Below are positions 8,078 through 16,314 of a stretch of DNA of 20,155 bases, piece by piece; positions within the stretch are counted from its first letter, which is position 1, and every line of letters begins with the position of its first letter. Under the pieces are notes generated by a model that saw only the letters and a list, made by a program, of their open reading frames with translations, was not told where the DNA came from and did not search any database. The translations under genes were made by a program, and so were the position numbers. The stretch covers positions 1,723,078-1,743,232 of the forward strand of contig NC_017059.1 of NCBI RefSeq assembly GCF_000284415.1, written 5' to 3'. Origin of the DNA: Pararhodospirillum photometricum DSM 122 (GTDB taxonomy: Bacteria > Pseudomonadota > Alphaproteobacteria > Rhodospirillales > Rhodospirillaceae).

Positions 8078-8656
8078 TCACCCCTGCTCAATCTTGCGCG
8101 TCGCCTCATCCAGCGCCTCAACGATCCGCGCTAACTCGGCGTCACTCAACGGCGCCTGCTCGCCCTTGAACCGCAAGGCCATCTTCAAACTCTCCATCGC
8201 CCGCAGGATTTGCGGCGAAATCGCATGCTGGTGCTCGCGCTGGGCCTGATCCATCCGGCTTAACAGAACGACGAGGGCGTCTTGGTTCTGCGCCAAGTAG
8301 GCGTGGCCCTCGGCGGTGATGGCATAGAGCTTCTTGCTACCGGGCGCAGGCTCCTGGGCGACATAGCCCTGGTCTTCCAACAAGGTGAGGGCGGGGTAGA
8401 CCGTTCCGGGGCTCGGGCTGTAGGCGCCGGCCACCCGCTCCTCGATGGCCTTGATGATCTCGTAGCCGTGCCGGGGCTTTTCGGCGATCAGGGACAAAAT
8501 CACCAAGTGGAGATCGCCGTGGGCGAACAGGCGGCCCAGGCGGCCACCCCGGCCGCGGCCGTGACCCCCGCCGGGGCCGAGCCCCCCGCCGAGGCCGAAG
8601 AGGCCGCGTGCGTGGCGGCGGGTGAGGCAGCGTTGGGGCCAAGTGAAGAAGGACAT
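8078..8656 (-). CDS. PadR-family transcriptional regulator, YqjI-like
   Basis: DNA-binding repressor of 192 residues. Residues 44-125 form the PadR winged helix: LFAHGDLHLVILSLIAEK, PRHGYEIIKAIEERV, and YSPSPGTVYPALTLLEDQGYV. A C-terminal helical dimerisation region ends in AELARIVEALDEATRKIEQ. The layout and the motif F-HG-L-LVIL match E. coli YqjI, a metal-responsive repressor. The N-terminal part here is rich in Gly, Arg and some His (residues 14-43) but lacks the Cys/His clusters of YqjI, so metal sensing is doubtful. ATG at 8656 has GGAG about eight bases upstream. A perfect palindrome just upstream points to autoregulation. No ferric-reductase neighbour is present, so the target beyond itself is unknown. 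Confidence 0.88.
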   Translation of the reverse strand: MSFFTWPQRCLTRRHARGLFGLGGGLGPGGGHGRGRGGRLGRLFAHGDLHLVILSLIAEKPRHGYEIIKAIEERVAGAYSPSPGTVYPALTLLEDQGYVAQEPAPGSKKLYAITAEGHAYLAQNQDALVVLLSRMDQAQREHQHAISPQILRAMESLKMALRFKGEQAPLSDAELARIVEALDEATRKIEQG

Positions 8657-8675
8657 TTGATAAGCTCCGTGTGTG

Positions 8676-8708
8676 TTTCGATATAACGAAGATTTAGATA
8701 TATCGAAA
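8676..8708. promoter_or_regulatory. PadR operator palindrome
   Basis: TTTCGATATA at 8676-8685 and TATATCGAAA at 8699-8708 are exact reverse complements separated by 13 bases. The site is AT-rich in a GC-rich setting and lies 20-52 bases upstream of the PadR start codon. This is the expected place for an autoregulatory operator. Confidence 0.7.
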
Positions 8709-8746
8709 TACGGTCGGAGGCAAGGGGGAAAGAGAAAAAAGGAAGG

Positions 8747-8768
8747 CTGGGGAGACGGGCCTCCCCAG
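8747..8768. repeat. GC-rich hairpin repeat, copy 3
   Basis: CTGGGGAG at 8747-8754 pairs with CTCCCCAG at 8761-8768, with an ACGGGC loop. The flank reads CAGACCCCG on the right. It lies 18 bases beyond the thiC stop codon. Confidence 0.8.
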
Positions 8769-8785
8769 ACCCCGCCGATCCTGGG

Positions 8786-10480
<1,695 letters not shown>

Positions 10481-10548
10481 TTAGGATCTCCCTCAAAGGA
10501 AGACCCGGGCACCCCAGAGGCGAGACGCTCATCGCTGACCGATGGATC

Positions 10549-10646
10549 CATCCCTACGCCGGCATCACCCGGATCAGGTTCAAAGGGTTTCCGCACGGCC
10601 ATCGGCACAGCAGTCTCTCAGCCCCTCACGCGGGGCTCCCCTTGGA
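10549..10646 (-). ncRNA. TPP riboswitch (THI element) of thiC
   Basis: Read on the minus strand, the region shows GGGGAGCCC, a GGGGCTGAGAG P3-side motif, and then ACCCTTTGAACCTGATCCGG, GTGATGCC and GGCGTAGGGA. These are the conserved blocks of the thiamin pyrophosphate aptamer in the right order. The aptamer ends about 70 bases before the thiC ATG. I see no clear T-rich terminator between them, so control is more likely by hiding the ribosome site. Confidence 0.95.
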
Positions 10647-10695
10647 CGAGGGGGATCGGACCCGAAAAGACTTTGGGTGTCAAGAGCGGCTGTTT

Positions 10696-10744
10696 CTGGG
10701 GCTTGCCGCCCCAGACCCCGCCCGGGGAGGCGCGGCCTCCCCGG
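10696..10744. repeat. GC-rich hairpin repeat, copy 4 (double)
   Basis: Two hairpins lie side by side. CTGGGGC (10696-10702) pairs with GCCCCAG (10708-10714). CCGGGGAGGC (10722-10731) pairs with GCCTCCCCGG (10735-10744). They lie between the 3' end of the antitoxin gene and the thiC riboswitch. The rest of the gap (10647-10819) shows nothing else clear. Confidence 0.75.
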
Positions 10745-10819
10745 ACCCCGCGATGGAGGGGGGATATCTCGATTGTTTTGGCTTGTGGCCGTAAATTTTT
10801 GGGGTGGGAGGCCAGACGA

Positions 10820-11119
10820 TCAGGAAGCGTGCGCGATATCCGCGTGGAGTTTTACTCCCAGGGCGCGGATCACCTTCATCACGGTGCTGAACTCTGGATT
10901 ACCCTCGGCGGACAGCGCACGATAAAGCCCCTCACGGGAAATGCCCGTATCGCGGGCAAGCTGGCTCATCCCCTTGGCACGGGCGATGCTGCCAAGCGCG
11001 GTACGGATCAGGCTGCCATCGCCGGGGTCTTCCTCGAGACAGGCATCGAGATAAAGCGCTATGTCCTCCTCGGTCTTGAGGTAATCGGCCGTGTCGTAAC
11101 GCGAAAATTTCTCAGTCAT
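10820..11119 (-). CDS. HigA-type antitoxin, addiction module antidote protein
   Basis: Antitoxin of a type II pair, expected to bind and silence the toxin and repress the operon. The 99-residue product has an N-terminal segment (YDTADYLKTEEDIALYLDACLEE) that likely contacts the toxin. A helix-turn-helix follows at residues 43-90: IARAKGMSQLARDTGISREGLYRALS, then NPEFSTVMKVIRALGVKL. This matches the family of 'putative addiction module antidote' proteins that pair with Gp49/HigB-like killers. The start is three bases after the toxin stop, with GGAGGGA inside the end of the toxin gene, so translation is coupled. The order is toxin first, as in higBA. Confidence 0.88.
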   Translation of the reverse strand: MTEKFSRYDTADYLKTEEDIALYLDACLEEDPGDGSLIRTALGSIARAKGMSQLARDTGISREGLYRALSAEGNPEFSTVMKVIRALGVKLHADIAHAS

Positions 11120-11122
11120 GAT

Positions 11123-11419
11123 TCAATCCCTCCAGTCCTGCGCAATTTTAATTGCACGGTCGATATCCGCATCCTGGGTGCTCTTGTCGCCACCTGCCAG
11201 CAGAACGATCACCAATCGTCCGCGACGGATGAAATACAAGCGGTAGCCCGGCCCATGATCAATACGCATCTCAGCAACACCATCACGCACAGGCTTCACA
11301 TCGCCAAGATTGCCACCCGCAGCCCGATCAAGCCGGGCATGAATCCGGGCCACTGCCTGCCGGTCTTTCAGGCCAGTCAGCCAGCCTTGAAAGGTTTCGC
11401 TCTGAATGATTTGAAACAT
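11123..11419 (-). CDS. HigB/Gp49-like toxin, RelE/ParE superfamily
   Basis: Probable mRNA-cutting toxin of a type II pair. From the ATG at 11419 it has 98 residues: FQIIQSETFQGWLTGLKDRQAVARIHARLDR, then GNLGDVKPVRDGVAEMRIDHGPGYRLYF and GGDKSTQDADIDRAIKIA. This matches the 'addiction module killer protein' family, whose members are about 95-100 residues and start just before the conserved ETF. The frame is open to a TTG at 11455, with other ATGs at 11446 and 11437, so a start up to 12 residues longer is possible. No start has a strong ribosome site. A TTGACA at 11455-11450 could be a -35 box, but I find no good -10. Confidence 0.85.
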   Translation of the reverse strand: MFQIIQSETFQGWLTGLKDRQAVARIHARLDRAAGGNLGDVKPVRDGVAEMRIDHGPGYRLYFIRRGRLVIVLLAGGDKSTQDADIDRAIKIAQDWRD

Positions 11420-11483
11420 ATGCAAACTGTGATCCATGGGTAACATGTCTGTCAAGGCAAGATCGGCTCTGACCAGACGGCGA

Positions 11484-11517
11484 TAAAAAGCCCCGTGGCC
11501 TTTTCAGGCGGCGGGGC
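11484..11517 (-). terminator. Intrinsic terminator downstream of the HEPN gene
   Basis: Read on the minus strand, GCCCCG pairs with CGGGGC, with an inner GCCT-GAAA-AGGC stem, followed by five T residues. It lies about 70 bases after the HEPN stop codon and before the HigB-like gene. It would end the DUF262-HEPN transcript and insulate the toxin pair. Confidence 0.75.
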
Positions 11518-11586
11518 GGGAGGGAGTGTCAGGCTTGGCAGAGAATAAATGTGGTCTGCCCCTAATTGTTCCGGCATTATCTTTAA

Positions 11587-12228
11587 TTATATCATGTCAA
11601 TCGGATCGTGGCAATGGTCCCATGGGTCTATACTATAAGGGGGGCGCTTTATTCTTTCATCCAGAGAGAATGCTAGGTCATACATAACCTCATATACGGC
11701 TAACTCATGGGATCGATACAATGACAATTCGGTTATAATTTCTTGCTTGCCATGAGCGATGTTATTTCTCCGTGCAACCAAAGATTTGATGGTGACGCGG
11801 TGTTGATCTATAGTTTGCAATTTGACGTCGGCCTCATATAGAAGTTGCTCGAGAATGTTTGGCCAGAGGTTTGATTTGGTATCAACTTCGGGAAATGCGG
11901 GCTTTTCTGAAGGGAAAAAATTTTCTATTTTATCTAAAAAATCGGGCAGATCTAGTTTTTTTATTTCCCTGAGCATCTTGTCTAAGGCAAATACTTTAGT
12001 TGCTCGTGGCAGCGATCTGCAATTCTGAGTGCGCTCTGTTACTTTTTCGTAAAATACTGTAAAAGCTGTTTTCGTAAATCCTTCATAATGAGCATAAAGC
12101 AAAGCCCAGGAAGCGCGGAGCAGAACGGCTTTTTGTTGGTCCGTCAGATCTTGTCGCGCCAATAAAATCTTGAGAGAACCCAGCTCTGCTTCCCGCCAAT
12201 CAAGATCGGAAGTCATATAATCAAGCAT
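11587..12228 (-). CDS. MAE_28990/MAE_18760-like HEPN-domain protein
   Basis: Probable HEPN ribonuclease of a defence or toxin module. The 213-residue product opens with the family-type segment LDWREAELGSLKILLARQ and a helix RASWALLYAHYEGFTKTAF. It has the HEPN signature R-x4-H as RNNIAH at residues 154-159, followed by GKQEI. Proteins of this kind are predicted RNA-cutting effectors (RiboL-PSP-HEPN group). The ATG at 12228 is chosen because GAGGTGA lies five bases upstream; GTG starts at 12231 and 12237 are alternatives. It overlaps the end of the DUF262 gene by 8 bases, so the two are one operon. Base composition is far more AT-rich than the surrounding genes, a sign of recent transfer. Confidence 0.82.
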   Translation of the reverse strand: MLDYMTSDLDWREAELGSLKILLARQDLTDQQKAVLLRASWALLYAHYEGFTKTAFTVFYEKVTERTQNCRSLPRATKVFALDKMLREIKKLDLPDFLDKIENFFPSEKPAFPEVDTKSNLWPNILEQLLYEADVKLQTIDQHRVTIKSLVARRNNIAHGKQEIITELSLYRSHELAVYEVMYDLAFSLDERIKRPPYSIDPWDHCHDPIDMI

Positions 12229-13303
12229 CACTCTCACCTCGAAGATGCCGCCTTACCACATCAATTCTTTTGTGGAGTTTTGCAATGGTATTTGCCCCAG
12301 GCCCAGTTGCATTTTTGAAATTTTCGCTCTCAAAGGCGTTCTTCAGACGAGACAGGAGGGTACAAGGTTTGATATTAGATATGATTGAGTAGTCAGAAAC
12401 AAAAGATGCGCAAACGGCTTCAAAATAGGCGGGGGCGAGTCTGCCAGTGGCTTCTCCGTGCGAATTGAATCGAGTAAAGGCTTGATCTTTAAGTTTGTTG
12501 TTTATCAGATAGAATGTCTTGGTAAATAGCTTTTCCATCTCATTGTGATCAAATTTGACCTTTTTAAAAAGAATAGACTCCATATATCCATCTAGCCATT
12601 CTTCAATATTTCCTTTAAAAGTATCTCTTGAGTTTATGAGCGCAAAAAATCTAAGGACAAGCTCCTCATTGGCGCGCTGCTCAATTGATGTATCCGGCAA
12701 TCGAGATGTTGATTCAGAAAAATTCCTATCCTTAGATAGTCTTTGAATAAGCTCGTAAAATTCTGTCCCCCCATCAATCATACGGGAAGAGCAGTTTCTA
12801 ATCTCTTGGGCTGAGAGAAGTGATCCGCCTGTATTTAATCGCTTAAACAGCTCATACTTAACGAATGCATCTCCAGATTTATTTATTATTGTTGCGCGGA
12901 TAGGGGATCTCTTTATTTTTAGTCGTGACGCAACGTCGATCGTTCTGAATGTCTTTCCGTTTAATGTTGTAAGAAAGTCGCACCCATTAAGTGTAAGCTC
13001 TGGCTGTTCTATGGCTTCGTTGTCTAAAAATTGTAAGACTGAGCTAGTCCGTTGAAGGCCGTCAATAAGCTCTAAGACGCCGCCGTCATTCTCAATTAAA
13101 AAAATAGGAGGAATTGGAAGTCCCATCAATATTGATTCGATAAGCCTTGATCTTTGTTCTGTTGACCAACGAAATAGCCTCTGGTATTCTGGTCGAATTA
13201 CAATTTCTTTTTCCTTGTGGAGATTAAGAAGTTCCCCAAAAGAAAAATCGACAGCGGTTGTTCTGATCTCTCGCTCGTAATTTTTTTCTATTCTTTCATT
13301 CAT
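12221..13303 (-). CDS. DUF262 (ParB/GmrS-like NTPase or nuclease) domain protein
   Basis: The 360-residue product has an N-terminal DUF262 domain. It shows PEYQRLFRWSTEQRSRLIESILMG (residues 38-61), PIPPIFL, and the DGQQR-type motif as DGLQR at 81-85 (LELIDGLQRTSSVLQFL). FKRLNTGGSLLSAQEIRN follows at about 153-170. DUF262 domains are found in GmrSD restriction enzymes and other phage-defence proteins. Here the C-terminal half has no HNH motif that I can see, so it is not a full GmrSD. The second Q of the motif is Leu. The ATG at 13303 has AAGGAA eight bases upstream. It overlaps the HEPN gene downstream, and a sensor-effector pair is likely. AT-rich composition marks it as acquired. Confidence 0.82.
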   Translation of the reverse strand: MNERIEKNYEREIRTTAVDFSFGELLNLHKEKEIVIRPEYQRLFRWSTEQRSRLIESILMGLPIPPIFLIENDGGVLELIDGLQRTSSVLQFLDNEAIEQPELTLNGCDFLTTLNGKTFRTIDVASRLKIKRSPIRATIINKSGDAFVKYELFKRLNTGGSLLSAQEIRNCSSRMIDGGTEFYELIQRLSKDRNFSESTSRLPDTSIEQRANEELVLRFFALINSRDTFKGNIEEWLDGYMESILFKKVKFDHNEMEKLFTKTFYLINNKLKDQAFTRFNSHGEATGRLAPAYFEAVCASFVSDYSIISNIKPCTLLSRLKNAFESENFKNATGPGANTIAKLHKRIDVVRRHLRGESDA

Positions 13304-13515
13304 GGAGAACGTTCCTTTTTTTAAGTTCTTGTTATGCGCCAGAAATTATTTTCATTACATTGGAGTGATAGTTCCCTGAAAATCCGGTCGCCACCTGAGT
13401 TCAGAGGCTGGAATTCTCTATCCTATATAACGTCGATTTTTACAAAAATATAGAACTTTATAACTCTGCCAAATAATCTATAAGGTAGCACTTTTGTAAA
13501 CGTTGTCTAGCACTA
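13304..13515. other. AT-rich gap between the DUF262 gene and the 23S fragment
   Basis: No gene is seen in these 212 bases. It is AT-rich like the DUF262-HEPN pair, with TATATA at 13424-13429 among several possible minus-strand promoter pieces, none a clear full match. The change from AT-rich sequence to rRNA occurs at about 13505-13516 and marks the right edge of the acquired segment. Confidence 0.5.
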
Positions 13516-13784
<269 letters not shown>

Positions 13785-13851
13785 ACGCGCAGAGGCCAGG
13801 CCGGCCCTAGCGCTTGTAAATTCCCATAACGACATCATCAGACGGCTTCGA

Positions 13852-13970
13852 TGGCTTGGTGGTCATGGCGAACAGGAAACACCCGATCCCATCCCGAACT
13901 CGGCCGTGAAACTGTTCAGCGCCAATGGTACTGCGTCTTAAGGCGTGGGAGAGTCGGTCGCCGCCAGGCC
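13852..13970 (+). rRNA. rrf: 5S rRNA
   Basis: About 119 bases with the 5S landmarks ATCCCATCCCGAACTCGG, GTGAAACTGTTCAGCGCCAATGGTA and GTGGGAGAGTCGG. The ends GGCTTGGTGG and CCGCCAGGCC pair to form helix I. The gene looks complete. GACGGCTT (13841-13848) and AAGCCGTC (13975-13982) flank it and can pair as a processing stem. It follows the 23S fragment by about 67 bases, which is normal spacing for an rRNA operon. What promoter now serves it is unclear. Confidence 0.93.
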
Positions 13971-14021
13971 TTCAAAGCCGTCTGTTAAAAGAACCCTCTT
14001 TGCACTGTCAAATAGCCTTAT

Positions 14022-14098
<77 letters not shown>

Positions 14099-14106
14099 AG
14101 TTCAAC

Positions 14107-14142
14107 AAAAAACGCCGCAGCCTCAAACGCTGCGGCGTTTTT
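14107..14142 (+). terminator. Intrinsic terminator of the rRNA operon tail
   Basis: AAAACGCCGCAGC at 14109-14121 and GCTGCGGCGTTTT at 14129-14141 form a perfect 13-bp stem with a 7-base loop, ending in a T run. It begins 8 bases after the tRNA. Confidence 0.93.
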
Positions 14143-14191
14143 GTTTGTCCCTAGCGTCAGCAACGCCGCATCCTTTAGGCGGTCGATCAGG

Positions 14192-14617
14192 TCAGGCTTG
14201 GCTCCAAGGATTGACGATCGTCTGTCCCAGGACGATGAAGTCTGACGCGTTGCGGGTGACCAGGGTGAGGTGGTGAATCTCGGCGGTCGCCGCGACGAAC
14301 GCGTCCATCGGCCCCATCGGCCGGCCCCCGGCCTGGGCGCGGGCCATGATTTTTCCCCAGGTATCAGCCACCGCGCCGTCGATCGGCAGCAGCCTTCCTT
14401 CGAAACGAAGGGGAAGGTCGGTGGTCAGCCAGCCGTCGAGGCGGTGGCGCCGCGCTCCCTCCGGCATCCGGTCGAGTCCGTGGCGCAGTTCGGCCAGGGT
14501 GATGACGCTGAGGAACACCCGGTCCTCGTCGATCTCGGCCAGCCATCGCACCACCCCGGGGTCGGGGCGGGGGTTGACCCATTCCGAGACGACGTTGGTA
14601 TCGAGCAAGTAGCTCAC
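14192..14617 (-). CDS. FitB/VapC-family PIN-domain toxin
   Basis: Ribonuclease toxin of a type II pair. The 141-residue product begins SYLLDTNVVSEWVNP and carries the PIN acidic residues: Asp6 (LLDTN), Glu43 (TLAELRHGL), Asp105 (GPMDAFVAATA) and Asp126 (TRNASDF). It ends with NPW, as FitB does. The start is a GTG at 14617 that overlaps the antitoxin stop (GTGA), a typical coupled arrangement; the ORF extends upstream without similarity. It is most like the FitB branch of VapC toxins. It is convergent with the tRNA-fMet terminator. Confidence 0.92.
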   Translation of the reverse strand: MSYLLDTNVVSEWVNPRPDPGVVRWLAEIDEDRVFLSVITLAELRHGLDRMPEGARRHRLDGWLTTDLPLRFEGRLLPIDGAVADTWGKIMARAQAGGRPMGPMDAFVAATAEIHHLTLVTRNASDFIVLGQTIVNPWSQA

Positions 14618-14862
14618 AGGTCGATTTCGCGTGGGCCGTCCTGGCGGCGTTCCACGGTCAGTTCCGACCCGTGCAGTGGGGATTCGGCGAAGAATTCGGC
14701 CAGAGTGCCGGAGCGCCGGGTCTTGCGGTCCCACTCCTCGACCGACACCACCACGGCGGCGCTGCGCCCGTTGCGGGTGATGGTCTGCGGTGTACCCTGC
14801 CGGGCCTGCTCAATCACTTCGCTGAATTTGGCTTTCGCTTCGGCGACGGTCCAGGTTCCCAT
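14614..14862 (-). CDS. Phd/YefM-family antitoxin
   Basis: Antitoxin partner of the PIN toxin. The 82-residue product starts MGTWTVAEAKAKFSEVIEQA, the Phd/YefM N-terminal DNA-binding fold, with TPQTITRNGRSAAVVVSVEEW next. A C-terminal tail, TLAEFFAESPL, is likely to wrap the toxin. The ATG at 14862 is chosen for GGGAGA upstream. A second in-frame ATG at 14889 lies at or before the likely transcript start. The open frame extends far upstream by chance, through the reverse of the LRR gene, with no similarity. It ends in a four-base overlap with the toxin. Confidence 0.9.
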   Translation of the reverse strand: MGTWTVAEAKAKFSEVIEQARQGTPQTITRNGRSAAVVVSVEEWDRKTRRSGTLAEFFAESPLHGSELTVERRQDGPREIDL

Positions 14863-14887
14863 CGGCGCGGTCTCCCGAGGCAAAGAC

Positions 14888-14925
14888 ATTATAGTCACTA
14901 TAGTCAACGTCACGCGGGGCGACAA
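14888..14925 (-). promoter_or_regulatory. Promoter and operator of the Phd-FitB pair
   Basis: On the minus strand TTGTCG (14925-14920) and TATAGT (14902-14897) are 17 bases apart. TATAAT at 14893-14888 is a second possible -10. Two direct copies of TGACTATA (14906-14899 and 14897-14890), nine bases apart, overlap the -10 region and are a likely binding site for the antitoxin. The rest of 14926-15165 holds nothing I can recognise. Confidence 0.5.
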
Positions 14926-15165
14926 GGTGGAAAGAAATCCCAGGCGGTGGTTAATTCTCTCCGTTACGGGATCAATCCGAAGGCGGCCGGAGGTGTCCAA
15001 GTGGGCACGTCTGGTTTTGCGACGGGGGCGGGCGGTCAGGGGCGTCCCGACCTCATCGGAAAGCTCCCCCCGTTTCCTCCGTCGGAGGATTTGACCGGTC
15101 TGGAAAAATGCGGAATGCTCTTTGAAGTGTCTTAACCGGCTGGCGATGCCAGGAAAGGGGCGTGG

Positions 15166-15591
15166 ATGGCGGAGTTCAGCGATGGGCGGATCCGGCATTT
15201 GGCCATGATCCAGGAGGTGATTGCCCGGATGGCCGGGGAAAGCGCGCGGATGAAGCAATTCGCGCTCACCGCGATCGGCGTGTTGGCCTCGACCTGCGTG
15301 GCCACCCGCTCCGCCCCGCTGGCCGGGGTCGCTGGGGTGCTGACGGTGATCTTCTGGCTGCTCGATGCCCAATATCTCCGGCAAGAACGCTGGTTTCGCG
15401 CCCTCTACGATCAGGTTCGTCTCGCCGAGGGACCCACCGATTTCCTGATGACCCCGAACGCGGAAATCCGCAGACGCCACACGCTGCTCGACGGTTTGTT
15501 CGGCTGGTCGGTCGCGCCCCTCTATGGCGCCTTGCTGACAATCGCGGTTCTGCTCGCCCGTTTCGTTGGGTCGGCGCCCGGAACGTCGTAA
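15166..15591 (+). CDS. Small membrane protein of unknown function
   Basis: The 141-residue product has an N-terminal helix DGRIRHLAMIQEVIARMAGES. Two close membrane segments follow (about 32-47, FALTAIGVLASTCVAT, and 50-71, APLAGVAGVLTVIFWLLDAQYL). Next is a conserved-looking RQERWFRALYDQVR motif, and a third membrane segment lies near 113-134. This order (helix, two membrane spans, then a charged R-LY-VR helix) resembles SLATT-type membrane effectors tied to conflict systems, but that is a likeness only. AAAGGGG lies five bases before the ATG. The LRR gene starts 21 bases after its stop, so the two are probably one transcript. Confidence 0.75.
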   Translation: MAEFSDGRIRHLAMIQEVIARMAGESARMKQFALTAIGVLASTCVATRSAPLAGVAGVLTVIFWLLDAQYLRQERWFRALYDQVRLAEGPTDFLMTPNAEIRRRHTLLDGLFGWSVAPLYGALLTIAVLLARFVGSAPGTS

Positions 15592-15612
15592 CGCCGCGAG
15601 GACGGTTTCACC

Positions 15613-16230
15613 ATGACCGGCACGGATGAGGGCAGAATGCGGGCGGAAGACGCCTTCCGCGAGGCGGAGGAGCGAATCGCGGCCTGGACCCCCGGTCGCC
15701 CCCTCGACTTGGCGATTGAGGGACTGGAGCGGATTCCCGACAGCATCGGAGGTCTGTCCAAGCTGACAGACCTTTGGTTTACGGGATGGGATGAGACGAG
15801 AAGAATTACCGTGGGGGGGCGCGGGGTGTCCGACCTTGGTCCGCTGGCCGGTCTCACCGCTCTCCAGAGCCTCGACTGCAGCTGGACTTTGGTGTCCGAC
15901 CTTGGTCCGCTCGCCGGTCTCACTGCTCTCCAGAGCCTCGACTGCGGCTGGACTTTGGTGTCCGACCTTGGTCCGCTCGCTGGGCTCACCGCTCTCCAGC
16001 GCCTCGACTGCGACCGGACTTTGGTGTCCGACCTTGGTCCGCTCGCCGATCTCACCGCTCTCCAGCGCCTCGACTGCAACCTGGATTTTGGTGTCCGACC
16101 TTGGTCCGCTCGCTGGGCTCACCGCTCTCCAGAGCCTCAGCTGCGGCGGGACTTCGGTGTCCGACCTTGGTCCGCTCGCTGGGCTCACCGCTCTCCAGAG
16201 CCTCAGCTGCGGCGGGACTTCGGTGTCTGA
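15613..16230 (+). CDS. Leucine-rich-repeat protein, frameshifted and cut short (probable pseudogene)
   Basis: The N-terminal part (AEDAFREAEERIAAW, LDLAIEGLERIPDSIGGLSKL) resembles the cap of large bacterial LRR proteins such as LRR-ROCO or LRR-TIR types. Four in-frame 22-residue repeats follow, core SDLGPLAGLTALQSL. One extra base near 16083 shifts the frame, so the annotated product ends in unrelated Arg-rich sequence at 16230. In the next frame the repeats go on: three more copies to about 16290. Correcting one base therefore restores seven repeats. Beyond them the frame runs into the 3' end of mtnA, so any effector domain is lost. Cys replaces the usual Asn at the turn (LDC). The ligand and role are unknown. 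Confidence 0.72.
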   Translation: MTGTDEGRMRAEDAFREAEERIAAWTPGRPLDLAIEGLERIPDSIGGLSKLTDLWFTGWDETRRITVGGRGVSDLGPLAGLTALQSLDCSWTLVSDLGPLAGLTALQSLDCGWTLVSDLGPLAGLTALQRLDCDRTLVSDLGPLADLTALQRLDCNLDFGVRPWSARWAHRSPEPQLRRDFGVRPWSARWAHRSPEPQLRRDFGV

Positions 16231-16290
16231 CCTTAGTCCGCTCGCCGGTCTCACCGCTCTCCAGCGCCTCGCCTGCGACCAGAGCCTCCC
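15826..16290 (+). repeat. 66-bp tandem repeats encoding LRRs (about 7 units)
   Basis: The phrase GTGTC(C/T)GACCTT starts at 15826, 15892, 15958, 16024, 16091, 16157 and 16223. The spacing is 66 bases each time except once 67, which marks the frameshift. Units are nearly identical at the DNA level, with variation mostly in the CTGCGGCTGG stretch, which points to recent expansion or gene conversion. Confidence 0.9.
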
Positions 16291-16314
16291 CCAGACCCCT
16301 CTGTCCCCTAAAGG

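Noticed and set aside
11520..11586. A sequence around ATAAATGTGGTCTGCCCCTAA as a possible mobile-element end
   Set aside because: It recalls short motifs found near some transposases, but there is no second end, repeat pair or transposase here.
14863..16254. A long minus-strand frame that continues upstream of the Phd-type antitoxin, with repeated segments
   Set aside because: The repeats are the reverse of the 66-bp LRR units. Only the last 82 codons match an antitoxin, and a promoter and ribosome site precede them.
15826..16290. Regular 66-bp repeats as a possible CRISPR array
   Set aside because: There are no unique spacers. The units are contiguous and code for LRRs in frame.
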